NCBI GenBank assembly: GCA_964537685.1
Contig: CAZICM010000039.1
Span: forward strand, 21,908 to 85,907
DNA length: 64,000 nt
Direction of reading: 5' to 3'
Source: CAZICM01 sp964537685
Lineage (GTDB): Bacteria > Myxococcota_A > Polyangia > Polyangiales > Polyangiaceae
The position numbers were made by a program, and so were the translations under genes. Below, piece by piece: positions 8,898 to 17,065 of this stretch. The notes beneath the pieces are model-generated. The model was not told the origin of the DNA and made no database searches. It saw nothing but the letters and a program-made list of their open reading frames with translations. Position 1 is the stretch's first letter, and every line of letters begins with the position of its first letter.

Positions 8898-9569
8898 ATG
8901 CGCATCCTAGGACCAAACGCTCCCCTCGATGTCTTCAGACTCGATATCGTCTATCTCATCGCCGGCCTGCTCGCCGAAGAAAATAGACCCAAAGTCCAAG
9001 CCCTCGCACCACCCCTCACCACCATCCTCACCGAACTCAGAAACGAACGCGCTGCCCTCGAACAAGCCGAGGAAATCCTTGTCACCAATCAAGCCCTCTT
9101 TGGTGCCCGCGACGATAAAACCGATGATCGTACCGTCGAACTCGGCGGTATCGCCAGAACCCGTCATAAGGATATCTATCAACTCCTCTTTCCAGATCTC
9201 AGTCCCTCCAAAATCGGCGAGATCGCTATCGCTAAGCAGCTTAAGGAAAATGATCGTATCCTCGGTATTCTTCAATCCCTCGATCCCTCCCACCCGCTTC
9301 GCCTCGATTATGAAAGCGATCTCAGCGCCGATATCGCAAATCTCAAAGAGGCTGTCGCTTCCGTCTCTCAGGCCGATACGGCCCTCCAATTGGCCCAGGT
9401 CCGTATCCGTCAGCTTAAGGCCAATATCGATACACTTCGGGTCCAGACCCATGGCGAGCTTCTCAATATCTTCGGCAATAAGGACGATGCCGAACGCTTC
9501 TTCCGTAAATCCCGCTCCGTTCCCAGTAAAGATCAGCCCGCCGAGCCCGCCCAAGATCCTGTCCAATAA
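8898..9569 (+). CDS. Helical/coiled-coil protein of unknown function
   Basis: 223 residues with no recognised family. The start is supported by GGAG (8885-8888), 9 nt upstream. The chain is almost entirely amphipathic helix with long heptad-like runs (LTTILTELRNERAALEQAEEIL; ADTALQLAQVRIRQLKANIDTL), no signal peptide and no transmembrane segment. A short motif VELGGIARTRHKDIYQLLF lies mid-protein. Codon use is strongly biased to CTC, ATC and GTC and differs from the neighbouring genes, consistent with separate origin. It lies between an ATPase-TOPRIM module and AAA-nuclease genes, so an accessory role is possible but unproven. Confidence 0.6.
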   Translation: MRILGPNAPLDVFRLDIVYLIAGLLAEENRPKVQALAPPLTTILTELRNERAALEQAEEILVTNQALFGARDDKTDDRTVELGGIARTRHKDIYQLLFPDLSPSKIGEIAIAKQLKENDRILGILQSLDPSHPLRLDYESDLSADIANLKEAVASVSQADTALQLAQVRIRQLKANIDTLRVQTHGELLNIFGNKDDAERFFRKSRSVPSKDQPAEPAQDPVQ

Positions 9570-9954
9570 TACCTCTTTTTTTCTTGGATAATATGCCAGC
9601 TTGCTACCAAGCAGGCAATCTTTCGCGCTCCGGCGTCTCCAAATAGCTCCTCAAGCAAGATATCCACCCAATCCCCGGCGCCGATTCAGTCCATGATGGG
9701 CTGTTCATTCCCGTCCGGCGCCTTCGATTCGCTTCTCTCAAGGATATGGCCCAATCAAGGGGCCTCCGGTTCATGTCCGCACATCCAAAATATCCCGGCC
9801 GGAGCCTCCAGTGCGACATGAACACGTCTCCCTAGACGCATTCGGTGTCGCCGAACCGGCGCCCGAGCTCTGTGGGAATGCGTTCCCCGCCGCCGGATAC
9901 ATATTCTCAACATTTCCTCTTGCCATCCGCACCATTCTCGGCCACGCTGCGCCC
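9570..9954. other. Gene-less stretch between orphan gene and AAA-nuclease copy 1
   Basis: No convincing gene. A small stem GCTTG-CTAC-CAAGC (9599-9612) follows the upstream stop without a T-run. A 73-codon minus-strand frame (9604-9825) has no family resemblance. The last 55 or so bases (about 9906-9960) recur upstream of the second AAA-nuclease copy (about 11572-11627), so they belong to the duplicated unit. Confidence 0.5.
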
Positions 9955-11535
9955 ATGTCCCGCCGATTCAATACCACCGGTGATTGCCGGCCCGAATCTC
10001 ACTATATGATTCCGGCCCTGCCCCGCTTGCCCGAGGCGCCCGAACTCGTCGACCAAATGAACTATTTTGTCGTGCATGCGCCGAGGCAAACAGGAAAAAC
10101 AACGACGCTTATCGCACTCGCCCAAAGCTTAACAGAATCGGGGAAATATGCGGCGCTGCACTTCTCGTGCGAAGAGGGCCGGGCCGCAATCGATAACTAT
10201 GCGGGAGCTCAGCGAGCCATCCTTTATGAAATGAGGCAACGGGCCAAAGACCTGTTGCCGCCGGATCTTCAACCTCCTGCCCTTCGCTTGGAGAACAATG
10301 AAAGCCTGATCCGCGATAATCTTGCGCACTGGGCTCAGCAGTGTCCCAGGCCCTTGGTGCTGATCTTCGATGAAATCGATTCCCTTCAGGGTCAAAGCCT
10401 GCTTAGCGTGCTGAGTCAGCTTCGAGCCGGCTTTTCCGCCCGTCCCAAGAACTTTCCCGCGTCCGTGATTTTATGCGGTCTGCGCGATGTGCGCGATTAT
10501 AAGGCGGCCAGCGGCGGTGATCCAACCCGCCTTTCGTCTTCAAGCCCTTTTAATGTAAAAGTCAAGTCCGTTCTTTTATCCAACTTTAGCCGGGAGCAAG
10601 TCGAGGAGCTCTACCACCAATATACCGAGGAAACCGGTCAAGCTTTTAGCCCGGAGGCCATAACAAAAGCCTTTGATGTCACCGTTGGACAGCCTTGGCT
10701 GGTCAATGCCCTTGCCCGGGAGATCGTCGAGGAAATAAAAGTGCCCTTGAGCGAGCCCATCACCGAGGCGCATGTCGACGAAGCAAAAGAGCGATTGATT
10801 TTGGAGCGGGCCACGCACCTGGATTCGCTGGTGGCCAAGCTGATGGAGCCTAGGGTAAGAAGGATTATCGAGCCCGTGGTGGCGGGTGAAATGTTGCTGG
10901 GGGATATTATCTATGACGATGATGTCTCTTATGCGAGGGATTTAGGATTAATTTCCCCCACCAATCCGCTGCGCATTTCAAATCCTATCTACAAAGAAGT
11001 CATCGTCCGGGTGCTGGCATCGGGTGTGGAGGCCAATGTGCTGGCGGAGCCTCAGAGCTTTGTGATGCCCGATGGACGATTCGATATCAAGCGTATGCTC
11101 CAGGAGTTTAGCGAGTTCTGGAAGGAGCATGGCGATGTTTTGACCAATGGTCTTTCTTACCATGAAGCCGCGCCTCAGTTGGTGCTTATGGCTTTTTTGC
11201 AGCGTTTGGTCAATGGTGGGGGGGTAATCGACAGGGAATATGGGATAGGCAGGGGGCGTATCGATCTGCTGGTGCGCTGGCCTTTTAAAGATGCACAGGG
11301 GCAACGCTGTGTTCAAAAAGAAGCCCTGGAGCTTAAAGTGTGGAGGGATAAGCAGAAAGACCCATTGGAAAAGGGGCTTCGGCAGTTGGATGAGTATTTG
11401 GGCAAGGTGGGTTTGGAGACTGGGGTTTTGGTGCTCTTCGATCGGAGGAGCAGCGCGGAGGATATCGAGACCCGGACCCGTTTTGAGGAAGTCTTTACGC
11501 CTTCTGGAAAGAAAGTGACACTGCTTCGGGGCTAA
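9955..11535 (+). CDS. AAA ATPase fused to PD-(D/E)XK-like nuclease, copy 1
   Basis: 526 residues. The N-terminal AAA-like domain has Walker A APRQTGKTT (42-50) and Walker B LVLIFDEID (134-142), followed by the conserved CGLRDVRDYKAASGGDP block and a winged-helix-like middle. The C-terminus carries GRIDLLV and, after about 20 residues, ALELKVW, the D...ExK pattern of PD-(D/E)XK nucleases. I recognise the family as a widespread, often multicopy ATP-binding protein of unknown function. ATG 9955 is chosen because MSRRFNTTGDC is the usual N-terminus; the frame is open upstream to 9811. It is duplicated in tandem immediately downstream. Confidence 0.8.
   Translation: MSRRFNTTGDCRPESHYMIPALPRLPEAPELVDQMNYFVVHAPRQTGKTTTLIALAQSLTESGKYAALHFSCEEGRAAIDNYAGAQRAILYEMRQRAKDLLPPDLQPPALRLENNESLIRDNLAHWAQQCPRPLVLIFDEIDSLQGQSLLSVLSQLRAGFSARPKNFPASVILCGLRDVRDYKAASGGDPTRLSSSSPFNVKVKSVLLSNFSREQVEELYHQYTEETGQAFSPEAITKAFDVTVGQPWLVNALAREIVEEIKVPLSEPITEAHVDEAKERLILERATHLDSLVAKLMEPRVRRIIEPVVAGEMLLGDIIYDDDVSYARDLGLISPTNPLRISNPIYKEVIVRVLASGVEANVLAEPQSFVMPDGRFDIKRMLQEFSEFWKEHGDVLTNGLSYHEAAPQLVLMAFLQRLVNGGGVIDREYGIGRGRIDLLVRWPFKDAQGQRCVQKEALELKVWRDKQKDPLEKGLRQLDEYLGKVGLETGVLVLFDRRSSAEDIETRTRFEEVFTPSGKKVTLLRG
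10822..11531 (+). repeat. 710-bp direct repeat, copy 1 (3' part of AAA-nuclease gene)
   Basis: Identical base for base, as far as I can read, to 12080-12789 (offset 1258). Identity begins abruptly after mismatches at 10821 and just upstream, and ends two bases before the stop codon. Upstream of it the two gene copies are clearly diverged. Confidence 0.85.
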
Positions 11536-11622
11536 GGATATCTACGCCGGCCTCGCCGCTTGAAAAGCATAGTCTCAACATTTCCTCTTGCCATCCGCAC
11601 CATTCTCGGCCACGCTGCGCCC

Positions 11623-12793
11623 ATGTCNNNNNNNNNNNNNNNNNNNNNNNNNNNNNNNNNNNNNNNNNNNNNNNNNNNNNNNNNNNNNNNNNNNNNNNNN
11701 NNNNNNNNNNNNNNNNNNNNNNNNNNNTTTATGCGGTCTGCGCGATGTGCGCGATTATAAGGCGGCCAGCGGCGGTGATCCAGCCCGCCTTGCGTCTTCA
11801 AGTCCTTTTAATGTTAAAGTTGAATCGCTGAAGCTCGGTAACTTTACGAGAGACCAGGTGGAAGAGCTCTACCACCAATATACCGGGGAAACGGGTCAAG
11901 CCTTTAGCCCGGAAGCCATAACAAAAGCCTTTGATGTCACCGTTGGACAGCCCTGGCTGGTCAATGCTCTTGCCCGGGAGATCGTTGAAAAAATAAAAGT
12001 GCCCTTGAGCGAGCCTATCACCGAGGCGCATGTGGACGAAGCGAAAGAGCGCTTGATTTTAGCCCGGGCCACGCATCTCGATTCGCTGGTGGCCAAGCTG
12101 ATGGAGCCTAGGGTAAGAAGGATTATCGAGCCCGTGGTGGCGGGTGAAATGTTGCTGGGGGATATTATCTATGACGATGATGTCTCTTATGCGAGGGATT
12201 TAGGATTAATTTCCCCCACCAATCCGCTGCGCATTTCAAATCCTATCTACAAAGAAGTCATCGTCCGGGTGCTGGCATCGGGTGTGGAGGCCAATGTGCT
12301 GGCGGAGCCTCAGAGCTTTGTGATGCCCGATGGACGATTCGATATCAAGCGTATGCTCCAGGAGTTTAGCGAGTTCTGGAAGGAGCATGGCGATGTTTTG
12401 ACCAATGGTCTTTCTTACCATGAAGCCGCGCCTCAGTTGGTGCTTATGGCTTTTTTGCAGCGTTTGGTCAATGGTGGGGGGGTAATCGACAGGGAATATG
12501 GGATAGGCAGGGGGCGTATCGATCTGCTGGTGCGCTGGCCTTTTAAAGATGCACAGGGGCAACGCTGTGTTCAAAAAGAAGCCCTGGAGCTTAAAGTGTG
12601 GAGGGATAAGCAGAAAGACCCATTGGAAAAGGGGCTTCGGCAGTTGGATGAGTATTTGGGCAAGGTGGGTTTGGAGACTGGGGTTTTGGTGCTCTTCGAT
12701 CGGAGGAGCAGCGCGGAGGATATCGAGACCCGGACCCGTTTTGAGGAAGTCTTTACGCCTTCTGGAAAGAAAGTGACACTGCTTCGGGGATAA
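11623..12793 (+). CDS. AAA ATPase fused to PD-(D/E)XK-like nuclease, copy 2, interrupted by assembly gap
   Basis: Second tandem copy of the preceding gene. Its ATG (11623-11625) lies in the same duplicated leader as copy 1, then the sequence runs into 100 N. Coding resumes at 11728 within the CGLRDVRDYKAASGGDP block and continues to the nuclease end. If collinear with copy 1, about 508 bp, including both Walker motifs, is missing from the assembly. Residues after the gap differ from copy 1 at many positions until about 12079 and are then identical, ending in the same LLRG. The translation cannot be joined across the gap. Confidence 0.75.
11628..11727. other. Assembly gap, 100 N
   Basis: Exactly 100 N, a placeholder length. 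Comparison with copy 1 suggests the true interval is near 508 bp. Any frame read across it is meaningless. Confidence 0.97.
12080..12789 (+). repeat. 710-bp direct repeat, copy 2
   Basis: Identical partner of 10822-11531. Reflects recent duplication, gene conversion or an assembly collapse beside the gap. Confidence 0.85.
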
Positions 12794-12802
12794 ACCCAAA
12801 AC

Positions 12803-13288
12803 TCACTTCTTTCGCTTGGGCCGGGGACCTTTCGGAACTGGCGCGGGTTCCAAACGAAGCTGCGCCCGCACCTCCATCAGGATAACCCCCAGCCGGTTTA
12901 AACCGCTCCCATCTTGCCCGCACCCCCAATAATAATCAATGGGCGATTTCTCCACCAGATGCTCGTCCCCTGTGGCAAGCAATTGTTCATGCAGGACCAT
13001 ATGCGTCCTGAATTTCTGAAGCAGGCCCCGCCGCATCACATCTTCTTTGATTTGCTCCCAGTTTGGGTGAATGGGATGCTTGCGATCCCGGCCCATTGTC
13101 GCCGCATCTTTGGCTTTTTTTACGCAACGTATGGCCTCCGCGTGCGCCTTGTCGCTGACGAGAAACTTGGATGCCTGAAAAAAATGTTCAACCGTTGGAT
13201 AGTACAGGCCATCTATCTCCACACCGTGAGCGGAAAAATTGGAAAGAAAGCCCCACTCTTCTCCGGCCAAGTAAAAATAGATCGCCAT
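12803..13288 (-). CDS. NADAR-family (YbiA-like) ADP-ribosyl-guanine hydrolase-type protein
   Basis: 161 residues, nearly all NADAR domain (PF08719): GFLSNF (13-18), the EHFFQASKF helix (34-42) and the C-terminal WGCGQDGSGLNRLGVILMEVR block. Family members act on N-glycosidic ADP-ribose linkages. Some reverse guanine ADP-ribosylation and serve as antitoxins to DarT-type toxins; E. coli YbiA is a riboflavin-pathway relative. The start at 13288 has TTGGAG 5 nt upstream; the frame extends to 13321 without a better site. It is divergent from a small ADP-ribosyltransferase-like gene 75 bp away, which makes a toxin-antitoxin role plausible. Confidence 0.85.
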   Translation of the reverse strand: MAIYFYLAGEEWGFLSNFSAHGVEIDGLYYPTVEHFFQASKFLVSDKAHAEAIRCVKKAKDAATMGRDRKHPIHPNWEQIKEDVMRRGLLQKFRTHMVLHEQLLATGDEHLVEKSPIDYYWGCGQDGSGLNRLGVILMEVRAQLRLEPAPVPKGPRPKRKK

Positions 13289-13327
13289 AAAACTCCAAAA
13301 AGAACAATCGACGATAAACAACGGGGC

Positions 13328-13356
13328 TTGACAGCGCCCAAAAAGGGTGATTTACT
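13328..13356 (+). promoter_or_regulatory. Candidate promoter of the ADP-ribosyltransferase gene
   Basis: TTGACA (13328-13333), a 17-nt spacer and TTTACT (13351-13356). The ATG at 13364 lies only 7 nt after the -10, so transcription would start at or next to the start codon, predicting a leaderless mRNA. Confidence 0.45.
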
Positions 13357-13363
13357 GCTGCGC

Positions 13364-13708
13364 ATGATGACAGCAGACGAAATTATTGGGCATATTCTCT
13401 CCGATCCTCGGGTGTTTTTGCATTACACATCGGAGGCGGGTCTTCAAGGCATTTTGGCTGAAGGGGTGATTCGAACCAATGTCCGGGGGGCGGTGTATTT
13501 CACGCAAGAGCCCTTTAGTCAAGCTCAAGTTCACACCAATCTGATGATCGGTGCAACAACGCACGAGGGGCGGGGTACGCATCTTTTGGCGGTGCGGCTG
13601 GACAATGGGATTCCCATCGAAACGTGTGGCTATATGGAAGTGTGTGTGCGCCAGACGATTCGCCTGAGCCAGCACCAGATTTTGTATTCTGGTCCAAATC
13701 CTTTCTGA
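13364..13708 (+). CDS. Small HYD1-like ADP-ribosyltransferase
   Basis: 114 residues. FLHYTSEAGLQGILAEGVI (18-36) followed by GAVYFTQ (42-48) is the HYT...GL..I...G.I...VYFT pattern of the Tox-ART-HYD1 group of ADP-ribosyltransferases, which use NAD+. The whole protein is a single domain with no secretion signal, so it probably acts inside the cell. Two in-frame ATGs (13364, 13367) start it. No good ribosome-binding site is present, consistent with the leaderless promoter. It pairs head-to-head with a NADAR gene. KptA-like 2'-phosphotransferase or a DarT relative are alternative assignments of the fold; the HYD1 assignment is from motif reading only. Confidence 0.6.
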   Translation: MMTADEIIGHILSDPRVFLHYTSEAGLQGILAEGVIRTNVRGAVYFTQEPFSQAQVHTNLMIGATTHEGRGTHLLAVRLDNGIPIETCGYMEVCVRQTIRLSQHQILYSGPNPF

Positions 13709-13737
13709 ATTGCGTTTGTTGGGATGACGATTCGAAC

Positions 13738-13760
13738 CTGTCTCAACATTGATGAGACAG
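13738..13760. terminator. Weak bidirectional hairpin between convergent genes
   Basis: CTGTCTC (13738-13744), a 9-nt loop and GAGACAG (13754-13760) lie between converging genes. There is no T-run on either side, so the terminator call is tentative. Confidence 0.3.
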
Positions 13761-13763
13761 CTT

Positions 13764-14186
13764 CTACGCTCTCGCCGCTTGATTCCCCCGAATCTGATTC
13801 AAATACGCAAGCGCCTGCGCTTCGCTGTCAAACAGCATTGGTCCCGAACCCGTGGTGGGCGCCATCAACCGGCGCATCGCCTTCATCATCATAATAACAG
13901 CCCTCAACGTGAAGGTGGCGCCGATAACGCATACTTTGGGCTGAGGGACCGAAAGTTCCTTTACCCACTTGATCCACGCGCTTCGGGTCTCGGGGGGAAA
14001 GGCTTCGAGCCGGCTTAAATCAATCACCAAATAAATCTGGGCATATGCTTTGAATGTGCTGTCCACGGCCGCGATCACCGCCCAAAAATCATCCGGCGTG
14101 TAAATGCCGTTTAAATAAAGGCGGATCAAATCGCGCTCAAACACGACCCGGTGTTGCCGAATGCTGATTTCCGCAGGCTCGCTCAT
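13764..14186 (-). CDS. STAS/SpoIIAA-like domain protein
   Basis: 140 residues forming one alpha/beta domain. A beta hairpin (IRLYLNGIYT) leads into helix DDFWAVIAAVDSTFKAYA, the strand IYLVIDLSRLEAF, a second helix, the strand KVCVIGATF and a final helix. This matches the STAS/SpoIIAA-like fold (PF11964 type) seen in myxobacterial regulatory and lipid-binding proteins. No conserved phosphorylatable serine of the anti-sigma antagonist type is obvious. It stands alone between a convergent ADP-ribosyltransferase and the M23 gene, 25 nt after that gene's start side; no operon partner is clear. Confidence 0.6.
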   Translation of the reverse strand: MSEPAEISIRQHRVVFERDLIRLYLNGIYTPDDFWAVIAAVDSTFKAYAQIYLVIDLSRLEAFPPETRSAWIKWVKELSVPQPKVCVIGATFTLRAVIMMMKAMRRLMAPTTGSGPMLFDSEAQALAYLNQIRGNQAARA

Positions 14187-14211
14187 GGTTTTTCCTTAGG
14201 GACATTAGCGC

Positions 14212-15474
14212 CTAGGGACAATAGCGCGAGGCGGGATCGACCGATTTGCAGGTGTTTAAGGATGCATTCTGCCCTGCATCCACCGATACCGTTTCAATAT
14301 GAATGTGCGGACCCGATGAACAGCCCGAATTGCCCGCGTACGCCAATAGCTGCCCTTGATTGACATGCGTTCCATTCGCAATGCCAGGCGCTAAATCGTC
14401 AATGTGTAAATAATAAATATAAAAATCCTTGTTCCCATTGTTGGGATCGCCGCAGTCCGCCTTGACTTTTACGTAGTTAAATGCGTTCCAGCACGCTTGG
14501 GAGCAGCCGTTGTTATAGCAATTCGGAAATCCAAGCGCGCTGCCCACCACCGTGCCCGACATGCCTGCGTAAATCGGTGTTCCAACGGGGGTTCCATAGT
14601 CAATACCATAGTGACTGCCACCTAAAGCGCATGCACTAAAGGATTGAGTGACAATTCCAGGCGGTGTATTTAGACAACACATGGCATTGCCCGAAGGCGC
14701 GCAGGCATCGGGCTGGCCGGGCGGCATCACCTGACATCCATTGGGACAATTCTGCATATTGGCCGTTGTCCCATTTTGGCAGTTGTAAAGCGAATTGGGA
14801 TCGCCGCCGAGCGAGCCTCCACAATACAATCCATTGCCGCTGCTCGCGTTTTGACATGGATCGCCCGAGGCTTTGCATTCATCGGGAACGCCGGGCGGAT
14901 TGACTTGACATCCGCTTGGGCAGTTTTGTTTATTGGCGGTCGTTCCGTTCTGGCAATTGTAAAGCGCATTGGGATCGCCGCCGATAAGGCCGCTTCCGCA
15001 ATACGCGCCATTGCCGGACATGGCGGATTTGCAAGGATCTTGCTGCATTTGTACCTTGCACGCGCTGTTTTCACATCCAAGCTGGCAAGGCGATACGCCT
15101 TGGGTTGCGCCGCCTTGGCAGGTATAGAGGCTGTTGTGGTCGGCGAGGCCGCCGAGTTCGGCGCCGCAGTGTTTGCCATCCGAGGCGTTTGCGCAGGGGT
15201 CGGAAGGCATATTGCCCGATGAGCCGCTGGTGGACGACGACGTGGATGAGGTCGAACCGCCGCCCACGCCGCCCGAGCTCGATGTGCCGAATCCGCCTCC
15301 GCTGGAGCTTCCGCTCGAGCTTGTGGAACTCGGTCCGCCGCTGCCTGTAGAGTGCGATTGATTGGTCGCGCCTTCGCCGCCCGTGCCCGGATCGTCTCCG
15401 CACGCAGCCGCCCACGATACCAACACCACGCCGGAAAGCAGCCAAACGCTTTGCAAACCCCGAAAGAATCCCAT
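14212..15474 (-). CDS. M23-family peptidase lipoprotein with Cys-rich repeats
   Basis: 420 residues. GAGGAGG upstream fixes the start at 15474 (the frame runs to 15537). A lipobox (SWAAAC) is followed by a Ser/Gly-rich stalk, then three Cys-rich repeats of about 50 residues (DP-N-LY-CQNGTTAN..NCP-GC pattern), two of them nearly identical. The C-terminal peptidase M23 domain has HYGIDYG, a YYLHID strand and the HIHIE motif that provide zinc ligands. Such LytM-type enzymes cut peptidoglycan cross-links; here the protein would be anchored in the outer membrane or periplasm. Extra Cys pairs inside the domain suggest disulfides. Confidence 0.85.
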   Translation of the reverse strand: MGFFRGLQSVWLLSGVVLVSWAAACGDDPGTGGEGATNQSHSTGSGGPSSTSSSGSSSGGGFGTSSSGGVGGGSTSSTSSSTSGSSGNMPSDPCANASDGKHCGAELGGLADHNSLYTCQGGATQGVSPCQLGCENSACKVQMQQDPCKSAMSGNGAYCGSGLIGGDPNALYNCQNGTTANKQNCPSGCQVNPPGVPDECKASGDPCQNASSGNGLYCGGSLGGDPNSLYNCQNGTTANMQNCPNGCQVMPPGQPDACAPSGNAMCCLNTPPGIVTQSFSACALGGSHYGIDYGTPVGTPIYAGMSGTVVGSALGFPNCYNNGCSQACWNAFNYVKVKADCGDPNNGNKDFYIYYLHIDDLAPGIANGTHVNQGQLLAYAGNSGCSSGPHIHIETVSVDAGQNASLNTCKSVDPASRYCP

Positions 15475-15554
15475 AGCAACGCCTCCTCTAAAGTGACTGT
15501 GCAACGTATCACACATGCCCGGATTGAAGATCGGCAAAGCTTTAAAAGTTGTTC

Positions 15555-15584
15555 TTGACTTTTCCGATGCAGAAAACCTAAATA
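15555..15584 (+). promoter_or_regulatory. Candidate promoter of the cysteine operon
   Basis: TTGACT (15555-15560), an 18-nt spacer and TAAATA (15579-15584), 7 nt before the GTG start. The short leader resembles other autoregulated Rrf2 genes; an operator was not identified. Confidence 0.45.
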
Positions 15585-15590
15585 TTATGT

Positions 15591-16043
15591 GTGAAGCTTT
15601 CCAACAAAGGCCGCTATGGCGTTCGGGCGTTGTACGATATCGCCTTCTATAATCATGGGAGGCCGACCCAAATTCGTGAGATTGCCGAGCGCTCGTGTAT
15701 TCCGGCGCGATTTCTTGAACAAATCTTTCAAGATCTCAAGCGGGCGGGGATTGTTGGAGCGAAGCGGGGCCCCAAAGGCGGTTATCATTTGGCGAGGCTG
15801 GCCAAGGAAATCAGCATTGGCGACGTGATGCGGGCCTTGGAGGGGCCGGTGGTGCTGTTGGTGGACGACGAGCAGGCGGCGGACAAGCGGAGTGCCACGG
15901 ATGCAACGGCATCTATTTTTAGAGATATTGCAAAGGATGTCGAGCATTGTTTTGATTCGGTAAGCATCGAGGATGTATGCGAGCGGGGCCGTGAACTCCG
16001 GGAGAAATATCCAGAGCACGAGTGTCCCAGTTATGTGATTTAA
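15591..16043 (+). CDS. Rrf2-family transcriptional regulator (CymR/IscR-like)
   Basis: 150 residues. The N-terminal winged helix is characteristic: MKLSNKGRYGVRALYDIA, the IREIAERSCIPARFLEQIF recognition region and the wing KRGPKGGYHLAR. The C-terminal half has Cys residues in EHCFDS, EDVCERG and HECPSY, which could bind an Fe-S cluster, though the spacing is not that of IscR. It opens a run of cysteine-synthesis genes, so control of cysteine or sulfur assimilation (CymR-like) is the natural inference. GTG 15591 is used because the nearby ATG at 15586 is in another frame. Confidence 0.88.
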   Translation: MKLSNKGRYGVRALYDIAFYNHGRPTQIREIAERSCIPARFLEQIFQDLKRAGIVGAKRGPKGGYHLARLAKEISIGDVMRALEGPVVLLVDDEQAADKRSATDATASIFRDIAKDVEHCFDSVSIEDVCERGRELREKYPEHECPSYVI

Positions 16044-16075
16044 AGTTCTGGGCCGCGATTTTAACATTGAATGCA

Positions 16076-17065
16076 ATGCCAATGAATACAAACGAATTTA
16101 AATCTTCCGGCCGCCTTCCTCCTCTGCCCTCGCATCCGCGGGTTGTGGACAGCGTTCTCGATTTAATCGCGGACACGCCTTTATTTGAGATTCGGCGCTT
16201 ATGCACCGAAGAGCCTCGGGGGCGGGTATTTGCGAAAGCGGAACAGCAGAATCCGGGGGGTTCGGTGAAAGACCGCATTTGTCTCGAAATGATCGAGGCG
16301 GCTGAGCGCAATGGGGATTTAAAGCCGGGCGGTGTGGTAATTGAACCGACCTCGGGCAATACGGGGATTGGGCTTGCGCTGGTCTGCGCGGCCAAAGGTT
16401 ATCGCTGTATGCTGGCGATGCCCGCGAGTATGAGCCTGGAGCGGCGCCAATTGCTTGAAGCGTATGGCGCGGAGGTGGTGCTCACCGATCCGGAGCTTCA
16501 AATGGAAGGCGCTATTCAAAAGGTAAATGAATTGGCGCAACAAATCCCAAACGCTTTTGTACCCGGCCAATTCGATAATCCCAACAATATTTTGATCCAT
16601 CAGGAGACCACGGCGCGGGAAATTCTTCATGCGATGGCCAACGAGCCGATATCGGCGTTTGTGGCGGGGGTTGGAACGGGGGGAACGGTGAGCGGGGTTG
16701 GCACCGTATTAAAACGCCTGCGTCCCAAGGCAAAAATCATCGCGGTGGAGCCTGAAAGTTCGGCCACCATTTCCAAAAAAGAGCGGGGACCGACCAAAAT
16801 TCAGGGCTTGGCGGCGGGTTTTGTGCCGGCCAATTACAACGCGGCGGTGGTCGATGAAGTGAGAACGGTCAGCGATCAAGCGGCTTATGAAACGAAAAAA
16901 TTACTGGCCCATCGCGAGGGATTGCTTGTGGGAATCAGCTCGGGGGCTGCGGTTCGCATTGCCTTGGATGTGGCGAAGGAGCTCGGCCCGGATTCCAATG
17001 TGGTAACGGTGCTTTGCGATACGGGCGAACGCTACTTTAGTTTGGACGAATATTTTAAGCCATGA
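16076..17065 (+). CDS. cysK: Cysteine synthase A (O-acetylserine sulfhydrylase)
   Basis: 329 residues from ATG 16076; an upstream in-frame ATG (16022) overlaps the regulator and adds a non-homologous leader. PLP lysine K65 lies in NPGGSVKDR. The substrate loop is TSGNTG, the phosphate-binding glycine loop is GTGGTVSGVG and the C-terminal PLP-nitrogen serine is in GISSGAA. It makes cysteine from O-acetylserine and sulfide in the cytoplasm. Translationally coupled to the downstream E1-like gene (ATGA overlap at 17062). Confidence 0.92.
   Translation: MPMNTNEFKSSGRLPPLPSHPRVVDSVLDLIADTPLFEIRRLCTEEPRGRVFAKAEQQNPGGSVKDRICLEMIEAAERNGDLKPGGVVIEPTSGNTGIGLALVCAAKGYRCMLAMPASMSLERRQLLEAYGAEVVLTDPELQMEGAIQKVNELAQQIPNAFVPGQFDNPNNILIHQETTAREILHAMANEPISAFVAGVGTGGTVSGVGTVLKRLRPKAKIIAVEPESSATISKKERGPTKIQGLAAGFVPANYNAAVVDEVRTVSDQAAYETKKLLAHREGLLVGISSGAAVRIALDVAKELGPDSNVVTVLCDTGERYFSLDEYFKP

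Noticed and set aside
9604..9825. 73-codon minus-strand frame upstream of AAA-nuclease copy 1
   Set aside because: No start signal, family or conserved pattern; Arg-rich composition typical of a shadow frame.
11588..12793. Continuous 401-codon frame running through the N gap
   Set aside because: Frame continuity across 100 placeholder N is accidental; the true start (11623) is in another phase.
14776..15222. Plus-strand frame opposite the M23 lipoprotein
   Set aside because: Antisense of Cys-rich repeats with repetitive composition; no start signal.
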